Source of the DNA: Craurococcus roseus
Lineage (GTDB): Bacteria > Pseudomonadota > Alphaproteobacteria > Acetobacterales > Acetobacteraceae
Direction of reading: 5' to 3'
NCBI RefSeq assembly: GCF_039523795.1
Contig: NZ_BAAAFZ010000055.1
Coordinates: 62,001-126,000 of the forward strand
DNA: 64,000 nt
A program made the translations under genes and the position numbers. Shown here in pieces: positions 56,447 through 64,000 of the stretch. The notes beneath the pieces are model-generated. The model was not told where the DNA came from, did no database searches, and worked only from the letters and a program-made list of their open reading frames with translations. Each line of letters begins with the position of its first letter. Within the stretch, counting starts at the first letter, position 1.

Positions 56447-58042
56447 ATGGACATCGCTGTGGACCTGGGCGCGGCCGCGCTGCAGGCGCCGGCCGAAGCT
56501 CACACCGCAGGTCGGGGCGGCGAATGGGCCGCTCCGCACGCCATTCCTGTACCGGCCGATCGGGACGCACTGGCGGAAGCGATCCGCCGCATCCTGGAAG
56601 GGAAGCACGCGCCGCCGTTCCCGGCCCCTTCCCCGCCGCCTGACGATCGCTTCGTCTTCAGCGCGGAGGACGGCTCCAACGGCCGCGAACTCTGGGTGAC
56701 GGACGGCACCGCCGAGGGCACGTCCTTGGTGCGGGACATCAACCCGGGCGCGGGCGACGCCTTTCCGTTCTCCTTCCCGGGTTCGTTCGGCGCCCTCGGC
56801 GACGGCCGGGCGCTGTTCGGCGCCGATGACGGCTCGGGCGGCGGAGTCGAACTCTGGATCACGGACGGGACCGGGGCCGGCACCCGGTTGGTGGAGGATT
56901 TGACGACGGGCCCCTTCGGCGGCGACCCGCGCTCCTTCCTGCCGCTCGGCGACGGGCGGGCGCTGTTCGCGGCCGGTGACGCGGCCTTCGGCCGCTCGCT
57001 CTGGGTCAGCGACGGCACCGCCGAGGGCACCCGGCTGGTTTCGCCGCAGACCAACGGCCGCTCCTACATCGAGTCCGATTTCGGCCTGCTGCGCGAGGGC
57101 GAGGCGCTGGTCGGCTCCTTCGACGCCGGCAGCTACGTCGTGCTGCGCACCGACGGCACGGAAGCGGGCACCCGCTCCATCAAGGACTTCGGCTCCGCGG
57201 AGTTCAGCCCCTTCGGCCTCTACCCGCTCGGGGACGGGCGGCTCCTGTTCCGGGCGGAGGAGGCGGGGAGCGGCGCCGGTGCCGAGTTGTGGATCAGCGA
57301 CGGCACGGAAGCGGGCACCCGGCTGGTGAAGGATCTGAACCCCGGCGAAGGCGCCAGCTTCCCCGCCGCCTACCACGCGCTCGGCGACGGGCGGGCGCTG
57401 TTCGGCGCGTTCGGCGGAACCGCCGCGAACGGGCTCTGGATCACCGACGGCACGGAAGCCGGGACGGCGTTCCTGGCGGATGTCCGCCCGGTCCTCGGGC
57501 CCGGCGGCGTGGCCGGCGCCTTCGCCGACCTCGGCGACGGGAGGGCGCTGTTCCTGGGGAGCGACACCGCGAACGGCACCGAACTCTGGGTCACGAACGG
57601 CACCGCCGCGGGCACCCGGCTGGTGGAGGACATCAACCCCGGCCGCGACAGCGGCGCGTTCGGGATCGCGCCGTTGGGCGCCGGACGGGTGCTGCTGATC
57701 GGGTTCGACGGGGCCACCGGCATCGAGCCCTGGATCAGCGACGGCACGGCCGAGGGCACCCGCTTGCTGAAGGACGTGCGGCCCGGCACCGGCCCCGGCT
57801 CTTCCAGCGACGCGGGCGGGCTCGCGCCCTTCGCAAACGGGGCGCGCGCGCTGTTCGGCGCCAACGACGGCTTCCACGGCCGCGAGGTCTGGATCACGGA
57901 CGGCACCGGGGACGGCACGCGGTTGGTCGAGGACCTGCGGCCCGGGGCGGAGGGCAGCGCCCCGGGCCAGTTCGTTTCCCTGGGCGCCGGCGACGGCGGC
58001 CGCGGCGGGATGCACTGGCACTGGTTCGACCCGTTTGGTTGA
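56447..58042 (+). CDS. ELWxxDGT-repeat protein (beta-propeller-like)
   Basis: A 531-residue protein made of nine repeats of about 50 residues, each ending in a form of ELWxxDGTxxGTxLVxD: ELWVTDGTAEGT, ELWITDGTGAGT, SLWVSDGTAEGT, VLRTDGTEAGT, ELWISDGTEAGT, GLWITDGTEAGT, ELWVTNGTAAGT, EPWISDGTAEGT and EVWITDGTGDGT. LGDGRALFGA lies in most spacers. These hyalin-type repeats are thought to form beta-propellers in secreted or surface proteins. Residues 1-65 carry no signal peptide but a Pro-rich part, so secretion would need another route (type I is usual, unproven here). The tail ends HWHWFDPFG. ATG 56447 follows GGGGAGG. Confidence 0.88.
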   Translation: MDIAVDLGAAALQAPAEAHTAGRGGEWAAPHAIPVPADRDALAEAIRRILEGKHAPPFPAPSPPPDDRFVFSAEDGSNGRELWVTDGTAEGTSLVRDINPGAGDAFPFSFPGSFGALGDGRALFGADDGSGGGVELWITDGTGAGTRLVEDLTTGPFGGDPRSFLPLGDGRALFAAGDAAFGRSLWVSDGTAEGTRLVSPQTNGRSYIESDFGLLREGEALVGSFDAGSYVVLRTDGTEAGTRSIKDFGSAEFSPFGLYPLGDGRLLFRAEEAGSGAGAELWISDGTEAGTRLVKDLNPGEGASFPAAYHALGDGRALFGAFGGTAANGLWITDGTEAGTAFLADVRPVLGPGGVAGAFADLGDGRALFLGSDTANGTELWVTNGTAAGTRLVEDINPGRDSGAFGIAPLGAGRVLLIGFDGATGIEPWISDGTAEGTRLLKDVRPGTGPGSSSDAGGLAPFANGARALFGANDGFHGREVWITDGTGDGTRLVEDLRPGAEGSAPGQFVSLGAGDGGRGGMHWHWFDPFG

Positions 58043-58138
58043 CGGCCTCGGGCCGGGCCGCGGCCCCGTCCAGGGTCCGCGGCGACGGCGCGGCGCCCGC
58101 GTTTCCAACCGGGCCGGGGTTGTTCTAGCTTCGCCGCC

Positions 58139-58853
58139 ATGACACCCCGGGCCTCGCGGCGCGGCGGGCCGGCGGCCCGCCGATCCTTCCTGTTGTTGCC
58201 GCCGGCCGTGGCGGCCGCGGCGGCGTCCTGCGCGCGGCCGGAGCCNNNNNNNNNCGGCGCCGCCCCTGCCCCCGATGTCGTGGACGCACCTCACCCCGCT
58301 GCCGTTGGACGTGGCGGCGCTGGAGATCGTGCCTTCGGCGCCGCCATCGCCGCCGGGGGATGTCGGGCCGTTGCTGTCGCCAACGCCCGCCGACGCGGTG
58401 CGGGGCATGGCGCGGGACCGGCTTTCCGCCGCCGGCGGCTCGGGGCAGGCGGTGTTCTCGGTGACGGCGGCGAGTGTGGTGCGGGAGCCGGGCGGGGCGC
58501 TCCGCTGCTCCCTCGGCTGCCGCGTGGACGTCGCGGGCAAGGGCGGCGAGGAGGGCGGCGGCGGCTTCATGGAGGCGGCGGCGCAGCGCGGCGTGTCCGG
58601 CGCGGAAGCGTCGCGGCCGCGGGCCGCGGACCTGCTGTTGCGGCGGACCATGGAGGACCTGAACGTCGAGTTCGAGTTCCAGCTCCGGCGCAACCTCCGG
58701 CGCTGGCTCGTCGCGGTGGCGCCGGCGGCCGGCGGCGGGGCGGCGGTGCCGCCGCCCGTCAGCCGCGAGGAGTTGCCTCCCGGTGGAGGCGCGGCGGCGC
58801 CGGGCGGGGCCGCCACGGGACGACCGCAGCCACCGCCGGATCCAGAGGAGTGA
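58139..58853 (+). CDS. putative lipoprotein, split by an N run
   Basis: The N-terminal 35 residues (RRSFLLLPPAVAAAAASCAR) are a lipoprotein signal with the lipobox AASC; after the gap, another frame continues with PPLPPMSWTHLTPLPLDVAA to the stop at 58853. The gap at 58246-58254 shows 9 N, but the frame differs across it, so the true length is not a multiple of three from that count and one gene is the simplest reading. The mature part (about 200 residues) ends in a Pro/Gly-rich tail and has FMEAAAQRGVSGAEASRP and LNVEFEFQLRRNLRRWL. The family is not recognised. RidA starts 7 bases later. Confidence 0.7.
58246..58254. other. assembly gap (9 N)
   Basis: Nine undetermined bases lie inside the lipoprotein gene. 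The coding frame before the gap does not match the frame after it, so the real gap length differs from nine by one or two bases (modulo three). Confidence 0.95.
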
Positions 58854-58860
58854 CGACGCG

Positions 58861-59247
58861 ATGCCGGTCACGTTCAGCAACCCCGACGGGGTGTTCCCGC
58901 CGGGCTCGCGCTATTCGCACGCCGCCCTGGTGGAAGGCGGCGGGCGCCGCTTGCTGGTGTCGGGCCAGGTCGGACTGAGACCGGACGGGCACCTCGACCA
59001 CGATCCCTGGGAGCAGATGCGCCAAGCCTTGGCCAACCTCGGCGCCATCCTCTCCGCGCACGGCATGGGGCCGCGCCACGTCGCCAAGATCACGGTGTTC
59101 CTGACGGACCAGGAACTCGTCCCGCTCTGGCGGGAAGCGCGCGACGCCTTCTTCGACGGCCACGCGCCCGCGAGCACCCTGCTGGTGGTGGCCGGGTTGG
59201 CCCACCCGCGCTTCCAGGTCGAAGTGGAGGCGGAAGCGGCGGATTGA
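58861..59247 (+). CDS. RidA family protein (YjgF/YER057c/UK114)
   Basis: A 128-residue trimeric-fold protein. YSHAALVEGGGRRLLVSGQV and EQMRQALANLGAILSAHGMG and VAKITVFLTDQELVPLWREA follow the YjgF pattern, and HAPASTLLVVAGLAHPRFQV is the C-terminal signature. The place of the Arg105 of true RidA is not conserved in the same form (LLVVAGLAHP), so enamine/imine deaminase activity is uncertain. ATG 58861 has GAGGAG about 10 bases upstream. Confidence 0.9.
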   Translation: MPVTFSNPDGVFPPGSRYSHAALVEGGGRRLLVSGQVGLRPDGHLDHDPWEQMRQALANLGAILSAHGMGPRHVAKITVFLTDQELVPLWREARDAFFDGHAPASTLLVVAGLAHPRFQVEVEAEAAD

Positions 59248-59282
59248 GGCCGCGACGGCGCCGAAGCCCGATGCCGGGCCGA

Positions 59283-59657
59283 TCAGCGATCCGCGGCGAG
59301 CGCCCCCGACAAGGCAAGCTCCATGTCACGCAGCTTGAAGGGCTTCTGCAGCACCGGCCGGTCGCGGAAGTCCTCGCGCAGGCCGCGGTTGCCGTAGCCG
59401 GTGGCGAAGACGAAGGGCACGTCGCGCGCGGCGAGCGCGTCGGCCACCGGGAAGCTGGTTCGCCCCCGGAGGTTCACGTCGAGCAGGGCGGCGTCGATGC
59501 CGCCGCCCTCCACGGCCGCGAGCGCCTCGTCCGCCCCCGCCCCCGCGGCGACCACGATGTAGCCGAGCGCGTCCAGCATGTCTTCCACGTTCATGGCGAT
59601 CAACGCCTCGTCCTCGACGAGGAGCACCCGGCGGCTCGTTGGTGTGTCAGGGCTCAA
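59283..59657 (-). CDS. single-domain response regulator, FATGUY type
   Basis: A 124-residue receiver domain alone. VLLVEDEALIAMNVEDMLDA gives the acidic pair, ALLDVNLRGRTSFPVADAL the phosphorylated Asp, and VPFVFATGYGNRG the FAT-G-Y motif that defines the FATGUY class. VLQKPFKLRD holds the conserved Lys. FATGUY regulators are the usual partners of HWE/HisKA_2 kinases in alphaproteobacteria, including the general stress response, so the HWE kinase at 54186 is a possible partner. It has no output domain. Confidence 0.9.
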   Translation of the reverse strand: MSPDTPTSRRVLLVEDEALIAMNVEDMLDALGYIVVAAGAGADEALAAVEGGGIDAALLDVNLRGRTSFPVADALAARDVPFVFATGYGNRGLREDFRDRPVLQKPFKLRDMELALSGALAADR

Positions 59658-60212
59658 GAACGGCTTCTCCCTTGCCGATGGCGGCCGGTGCGTGTGTTCC
59701 GCGGACGGGCACTACCGGGCCCGGCCGTTCACTCGAAGGTGAGCGCGCCGAACAGCCCGGCCCGGTCCGGTTCGCGCCGGGCAGCGCGGGCGCCTACCAG
59801 CCGCGCGCGGGCCGCATCCGGCTGTTCGCACGAGCCGCCACCGGGATCGAAGCGCGTGGGATGCTTGGCCGCGGAGGCCGTGTCGTCCCGTCCCGGCCTC
59901 TCCGGCGACGGAAGGCGACGCTTCAGCCGTGGTCCCCGGGCGAGCGCAACCGGCGCTGCCGTGGCGAGCGGAGCAGCGGCGAAACGGCAACAAGGCCAGC
60001 GCGCGAGTGGGACACGAGAGCGGCAGGCCCCTCGTCGCAAGGGAAAGACAACCAAAAAATGAGCCGGCCCCTTCCGTCCTGAAAATCATTCAAAGCGCGA
60101 CGACTGAAGACGACGCACTCCAGACGGGATATTATAACTTAGGGGGAAAATCAACCCCCGCTTTAGTTTGAGCCGGCTTGAAGTGTCCGCCGACGGGCCG
60201 GGGCGGCGGGTG
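59658..60212. other. intergenic, no gene seen
   Basis: These 555 bases separate the FATGUY regulator and folE, which are both on the minus strand. The left two thirds are GC-rich with frames lacking family similarity. From about 60040 to 60175 the sequence is A/T-rich and holds a probable terminator at 60142-60159. The promoter of the regulator should lie near 59670-59750. Confidence 0.5.
60142..60159 (-). terminator. probable terminator after folE
   Basis: GGGGG at 60142-60146 and CCCCC at 60155-60159 form a stem with an 8-base A-rich loop; on the minus strand it is followed by TAAGTTATAATAT and lies 54 bases after the folE stop. On the plus strand it is followed by GCTTTAGTTT, so it might work both ways. 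Confidence 0.5.
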
Positions 60213-60806
60213 TCAGCCCTCGTTCACACCGCGTGGGGCGGCGATGATCGCCATGAATTCGCGCCGGGTCGCGGGGTCGGTGCGGAAGGCGCCGAGCATG
60301 TGGCTCGTCACCATGGTCACGCCGGGGCGGTGGACGCCGCGGGTGGTCATGCACTGGTGCGTGGCGTCGATGACCACCGCCACGCCCTTGGGCTTCAGCA
60401 CCTCCTGAATGCTGTTGGCCACCTGCGCGGTCAGGCGTTCCTGGATCTGGAGGCGCTTGGAAAAGGCTTCCAGCACGCGGGCGAGCTTGGAAATGCCGAC
60501 CACCCGCTTGTCCGGGAGGTAGGCGATATGGGCGCGGCCGATGATGGGCGCGATGTGGTGCTCGCAGTGGCTCTCGAACCGGATGTCGCGGAGCACCACC
60601 ATCTCGTCGTAACCGTCCGTCTCCTCGAAAGAGCGCGCGAGCAGCTCCACCGGATCGACGGAGTAGCCGGTGAAGAATTCCTCGTAGGCCTCGGCGACGC
60701 GTTTGGGCGTGTCGCGCAGCCCTTCCCGCTCCGGGTCGTCGCAGGCCCAACGCAGGAGGACGCGGACGGCGGCCTCGGCCTCCTCGCGGGAGGGGCGGCC
60801 GGTCAT
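60213..60806 (-). CDS. folE: GTP cyclohydrolase I
   Basis: A 197-residue enzyme of full family length. DPEREGLRDTPKRVAEAYEE opens it; FESHCEHHIAPIIGRAHIAY contains the zinc Cys and His and the catalytic His, KLARVLEAFSKRLQIQERLT follows, and the second zinc Cys is in THQCMTTRGVHRPG. It makes 7,8-dihydroneopterin triphosphate for folate or queuosine. The ATG overlaps the scoB stop by 4 bases (ATGA), an unusual companion for ketone-body genes. A probable terminator follows. Confidence 0.96.
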   Translation of the reverse strand: MTGRPSREEAEAAVRVLLRWACDDPEREGLRDTPKRVAEAYEEFFTGYSVDPVELLARSFEETDGYDEMVVLRDIRFESHCEHHIAPIIGRAHIAYLPDKRVVGISKLARVLEAFSKRLQIQERLTAQVANSIQEVLKPKGVAVVIDATHQCMTTRGVHRPGVTMVTSHMLGAFRTDPATRREFMAIIAAPRGVNEG

Positions 60807-61456
60807 GCCGCGCGCTGCGCCTCGACGCGGAACTCCGCTTCCGTCTTGGCCTTGATCTCGTCCACCGACACGCCGGGCGCGGCTTCCACCAGGGAAACGC
60901 CGCCGTCGCCCTTCTTGTCGATGGCGAAGACGCCGAGTTCGGAGATCACCATGTCCACCACGCGCTGGCCGGTGAGCGGCAGGGTGCAGCGCTTGAGGAG
61001 CTTCGGTTTGCCGCCGGCGGTGTGCTCCATCAGCACCACCACCTTCTTGACGCCGGCGACCAAGTCCATCGCGCCGCCCATGCCCTTCACCATTTTGCCC
61101 GGGATCATCCAGTTGGCGAGGTCGCCGTTCTCCGCCACCTGGAGCGCGCCGAGGATCGAAAGGTCGATGTGGCCGCCGCGGATCATGCCGAAGCTCTGGG
61201 CGCTGTCGAAGTAGGAGGAGGTCGGCAGCGCGGTGATGGTCTGCTTGCCGGCGTTGATGAGGTCCGGGTCCTCCTCCCCCTCGTAGGGGAACGGGCCGAG
61301 GCCGAGCATTCCGTTCTCGGATTGGAGCTGCACCGTCATGCCGGGCGGCACGTGGTTCGCCACCAGCGTCGGGATGCCGATGCCGAGGTTGACGTAGAAG
61401 CCGTCTTGCAGCTCGCGCGCGGCGCGGGCCGCCATCTCGTCGCGGGTCCAGGGCAT
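60803..61456 (-). CDS. scoB: 3-oxoacid CoA-transferase subunit B
   Basis: A 217-residue CoA-transferase beta subunit. FYVNLGIGIPTLVANHVPPG leads to LQSENGMLGLGPFPYEGEED, in which the Glu of SENG is the catalytic residue that forms the CoA thioester. GGHIDLSILGALQVAENGDL and IPGKMVKGMGGAMDLVAG follow. With subunit A it moves CoA from succinyl-CoA to acetoacetate or a related 3-oxoacid. It starts 19 bases after scoA. Confidence 0.95.
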   Translation of the reverse strand: MPWTRDEMAARAARELQDGFYVNLGIGIPTLVANHVPPGMTVQLQSENGMLGLGPFPYEGEEDPDLINAGKQTITALPTSSYFDSAQSFGMIRGGHIDLSILGALQVAENGDLANWMIPGKMVKGMGGAMDLVAGVKKVVVLMEHTAGGKPKLLKRCTLPLTGQRVVDMVISELGVFAIDKKGDGGVSLVEAAPGVSVDEIKAKTEAEFRVEAQRAA

Positions 61457-61475
61457 GTCTCGCTTCCCCTCGTTC

Positions 61476-62204
61476 TTACGCCACGCCGCCGGCGGCGGCC
61501 GGCTCGCGCTTGCGGACGGTGCGTTGCTCGATCCGCTTTTCGTAGTCCGCGGGGAGCGCGATCATGCGCTTCACGAAGACGCCGGGCGTTATGATGTGGT
61601 CCGGGTCGAACTCGCCGGGCCGGACCAGGTGCTCCACCTGCACCACCGTGACCTTGGCGGCGGTGGCCATGATCGGGTTGAAGTTCCGCGCCGTGCGTCG
61701 ATAAACGAGGTTGCCCTCGTGGTCGCCCATGTAGGCGTGGACCAGGGCGAGATCGGCGAAGAGGCCGCGCTCCATCACGTAGGTCTCGCCGTCGAACTCC
61801 TGCGTGGGCTTGCCCTTTGCGACCTCGGTGCCGACGCCGGTTTTGGTGTAGAAGGCCGGGATGCCTGCGCCGCCGGCGCGGATGCGTTCCGCCAGCGTGC
61901 CCTGTGGGTTGAACTCGATCTCCAGTTCGCCGGCCAGGTACTGTTTGGCGAAGGTCTGGTTCTCGCCGACGTAGGACGAGACCATCTTGCGGATCTGGCG
62001 CGTTTCCAGCAGCACGCCCAAGCCCACGCCGTCGATGCCGGCGTTGTTGGAGACCACCGTGAGGTCCTTCGCCCCGCTTTCCCGCACCGCCTCGATCAAC
62101 ACGGCCGGGATGCCGCACAGGCCGAAGCCGCCGGACATGATGGTCATGCCGTCGCGCAAGAGTCCGGCGAGCGCTTCGCGCGCGTCCGGGTAGACCTTTC
62201 GCAT
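61476..62204 (-). CDS. scoA: 3-oxoacid CoA-transferase subunit A
   Basis: A 242-residue CoA-transferase alpha subunit. DGMTIMSGGFGLCGIPAVLI is the Gly-rich CoA loop, LTVVSNNAGIDGVGLGVLLE follows, then YLAGELEIEFNPQGTLAERI and RAGGAGIPAFYTKTGVGTEV. ATG 62204 follows AGGAG 6 bases upstream. An in-frame ATG at 62498 would read through the tRNA gene region, so it is rejected. First gene of scoA-scoB-folE. Confidence 0.95.
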   Translation of the reverse strand: MRKVYPDAREALAGLLRDGMTIMSGGFGLCGIPAVLIEAVRESGAKDLTVVSNNAGIDGVGLGVLLETRQIRKMVSSYVGENQTFAKQYLAGELEIEFNPQGTLAERIRAGGAGIPAFYTKTGVGTEVAKGKPTQEFDGETYVMERGLFADLALVHAYMGDHEGNLVYRRTARNFNPIMATAAKVTVVQVEHLVRPGEFDPDHIITPGVFVKRMIALPADYEKRIEQRTVRKREPAAAGGVA

Positions 62205-62362
62205 GGGTGGCTCCTGTGCGGCCGGGATCGTCCCCGGCAAGGTAGTGGCGTGGGCACGGGCGCGGAAGGCCCCTGGACGCGGCGGCGCGGGAAAGCCTTG
62301 CCGGCGCGGGCGGCGGCGGCTATACCCGCCGCCTCTCCACGGCCCTTGCGGGGCCGGAGCCC

Positions 62363-62438
<76 letters not shown>

Positions 62439-62965
62439 CCTTCCACTCGCGGCACGCTGGAATCGCGCCACTTCCGCAGCGCTTGAATGGCGGCCCACGC
62501 ACCGGCCCGCGCTCGCTCATTGGTGGGCGATGCTTGGCCGGGACGGTTGACCTGTCGCGGGCGCGGCGCCCGGGCACACGGCAGCGGCCCGACGGAAACC
62601 GGCACGCGCCGCGCTTGGCCGAGGTGCTCCTCGTGTTGAGCGTGGCGGCGTCGTGGTCCTCGCACGGGTGAGGCGGTGATCCGGCGGCCGGCCCCGCTCG
62701 CAACGGGATCGGCGGCCGCACGGCGCGTCCCTTGGCGGGGTTGGATGGCCGATCCCGGAGCGGGTCAACCCCGCGCCTCGGGCCGCGTTGCGCTCCGCGG
62801 AGGCCGGCCTTCGCGCTGCGGAGCGCCGGTTGCGGCTGTGCAGATGGGATGGAAACGGCCGCCCCGCATCGCACGCGGACCCTTCGAAGTCGAAAACCAT
62901 CCGCGCCACCCGCACGGCCCCGACCCCGCCGCGCCAAGGCTCGCGCACCGCCTTGGAGAACCCCC
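62439..62965. other. intergenic after tRNA-Ala, with a partial tRNA repeat
   Basis: These 527 bases hold no gene that I can support. AGCGCTTGAATGGC at 62478-62491 is an exact 14-base copy of part of the tRNA (62385-62398, the D-stem end and 5' half of the anticodon arm). Frames on both strands are Arg/Pro-rich without family similarity. The promoter of the phosphotransacetylase gene should lie at its right end. Confidence 0.5.
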
Positions 62966-64000
62966 ATGCCGACCGACGCGCCCGACGCCCTGATCGGCCT
63001 CACGGCGGCCGAGTTGCTCCCCGGCCGCCGGGCCAGCCGCACCGGCCGCGTGCCGCCGCGCGCCTTCGACCTCGCCGCCGCCGTGACGGGCCTGCCGCCG
63101 TTCTACCCGCTCGACGGGCCACCCACCGCCGACGAGGCGCTGCTGCTGGGGGCGCTGGTGGCCGAGTTGGCCGCGCAGGAACTGCCGGGGCCGGGCACCG
63201 TGATCCTGGCCTCGGAGCTCCGCATGTTCGGCGCGCCTGCCCCGGACGAGGAGGTGACGACCGCTTTGACCGTCGTCCCCTGTGGCAACAGGGCGGCGGG
63301 CGAGGTCGCGCTGGAAGCCGCCGTGTCGGGCGCCGGCGGCAGGGAATTGGCGGCCGGGCGCTTGTTGGTGCGTCCGCCGCGCGAAAGGGTGACGATCCCG
63401 CACACGGAGCGCCCGGCCATCGTCCTGCAACGCCACCCCCACCTCGCGCGACTGCTGGCGCGCGCGGCGGAGGAGGAGCCGCTGCGCACCGCCGTCGCCT
63501 GGCCCTGCGACCGCGACAGCCTGCTCGGCCCGCTGGAGGCGGCCCACCGCGGCTTCCTCCGCCCGGTGCTGGTCGGCCCGCGGTCGTTGATCGCCGCGGC
63601 CGCCGGCGCGGCGGGTGTCGACCTCGACAGGGCCGAACTGGTCGAGGCGGACGACCCGCACGCCGCTGCGGCCGCCGCCGCCGCCCTGTGCCGCGACGGG
63701 CGGGCCGACGCGCTGATGAAGGGCAGCCTGCACACCGACGAGCTGATGGCGGCGGTGGTGTCGCGCGCGAACGGGCTGCGCGGCCGCCGCCGCATCAGCC
63801 ACGTCTTCGCGTTCGACGTGCCGGCCTACCCGAAGCCGCTCTTCGTCACGGACGCCGCCATCAACATCGCCCCGGACCTCATGGCCAAGGCCGACATCGC
63901 GCAGAACGCGGCGGACCTGGTGCGGGCGCTCGGCGTCCTGCTGCCGAAGATCGCCGTGCTGGCGGCGGTGGAGACGGTGAACCCGGCGATGCCGGCCACG
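62966..64000 (+). CDS. bifunctional MaoC-like hydratase/phosphate acetyl(butyryl)transferase, partial
   Basis: 345 residues, open at the right edge. Residues 1 to about 150 resemble a MaoC hot-dog domain (LPPFYPLDGPPTADEALLLG, ELAAQELPGPGTVILASELR and VRPPRERVTIPHTERPA). From about 165 the PTA_PTB domain begins: GPLEAAHRGFLRPVLVGPRS, DALMKGSLHTDELMAAVVSR, RRRISHVFAFDVPAYPKPLF and VTDAAINIAPDLMAKADIAQ. This fused protein is known as bifunctional enoyl-CoA hydratase/phosphate acetyltransferase, usually paired with an acetate/butyrate kinase; that gene would be outside. ATG 62966 has GGAG 7 bases upstream. Confidence 0.9.
   Translation, partial: MPTDAPDALIGLTAAELLPGRRASRTGRVPPRAFDLAAAVTGLPPFYPLDGPPTADEALLLGALVAELAAQELPGPGTVILASELRMFGAPAPDEEVTTALTVVPCGNRAAGEVALEAAVSGAGGRELAAGRLLVRPPRERVTIPHTERPAIVLQRHPHLARLLARAAEEEPLRTAVAWPCDRDSLLGPLEAAHRGFLRPVLVGPRSLIAAAAGAAGVDLDRAELVEADDPHAAAAAAAALCRDGRADALMKGSLHTDELMAAVVSRANGLRGRRRISHVFAFDVPAYPKPLFVTDAAINIAPDLMAKADIAQNAADLVRALGVLLPKIAVLAAVETVNPAMPAT

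Noticed and set aside
59244..60089. Several frames of 108-272 codons on both strands between the FATGUY regulator and folE
   Set aside because: All are low-complexity Arg/Pro/Ala sequence, some running over the regulator gene; none has a ribosome site with a conserved product.

Overview
The window is one contig segment of a very GC-rich chromosome with two short runs of N (30540-30587 and 58246-58254). Many genes start with GTG or TTG, GGAGG-type ribosome binding sites are common, and operons overlap by ATGA or GTGA. TctC/Bug and TRAP binding proteins, an HWE-type histidine kinase, a FATGUY-type response regulator and an Entner-Doudoroff dehydratase together suggest an alphaproteobacterium, most likely Acetobacteraceae (Roseomonas-like). 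That placement is an inference from gene content, because no rRNA is present.

Layout. 1-5 kb: the end of an SDR epimerase, a quinone oxidoreductase, an acyl-CoA dehydrogenase paired with an APH-type kinase (a split ACAD10/11-like pair) and a tyrosine phosphatase. 5-13 kb: a CMD/SDR/TctC operon, an unrecognised acidic protein, a flavin monooxygenase, a CBS-BON protein and an enolase-superfamily enzyme, followed by about 1 kb of decayed sequence. 13.8-21.1 kb: a probable surface-glycan locus (ATP-grasp ligase, metallophosphoesterase, FemAB-like acyltransferase, PIG-L deacetylase, GT2, flippase). 21.4-25.8 kb: a three-gene operon coding for a membrane protein with a duplicated soluble domain, a DyP peroxidase and an unusual cytochrome P450. 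26-31.6 kb: exbB-exbD-tonB, a siderophore receptor and a PepSY protein, preceded by a Fur-like box.

31.6-42 kb: central carbohydrate metabolism. pgm is convergent with a minus-strand series edd-zwf-glgP-glgC-glgA, in which glgA is of the short corynebacterial type. 42-50.5 kb: a TRAP transporter, a HigBA-like toxin-antitoxin insertion with an orphan gene, an OB-fold/thiolase pair, a methyltransferase, an MBL hydrolase and a flavin reductase-like protein. 50.5-64 kb: an iron-type ABC permease with its own Fur-like box, two single-domain response regulators and an HWE kinase, an amino-acid binding protein, Hsp33, an ELWxxDGT-repeat protein, a lipoprotein, RidA, scoA-scoB-folE, tRNA-Ala(GGC) and the start of a MaoC/phosphotransacetylase.

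The strongest candidate for an undescribed system is the membrane protein/DyP/P450 operon. Its P450 lacks the I-helix acid-alcohol pair needed for ordinary O2 activation. The first protein carries two related alpha/beta domains around a membrane region, and the promoter region has repeated GC-rich 15-mers. No transposase, integrase, CRISPR array or rRNA was seen.
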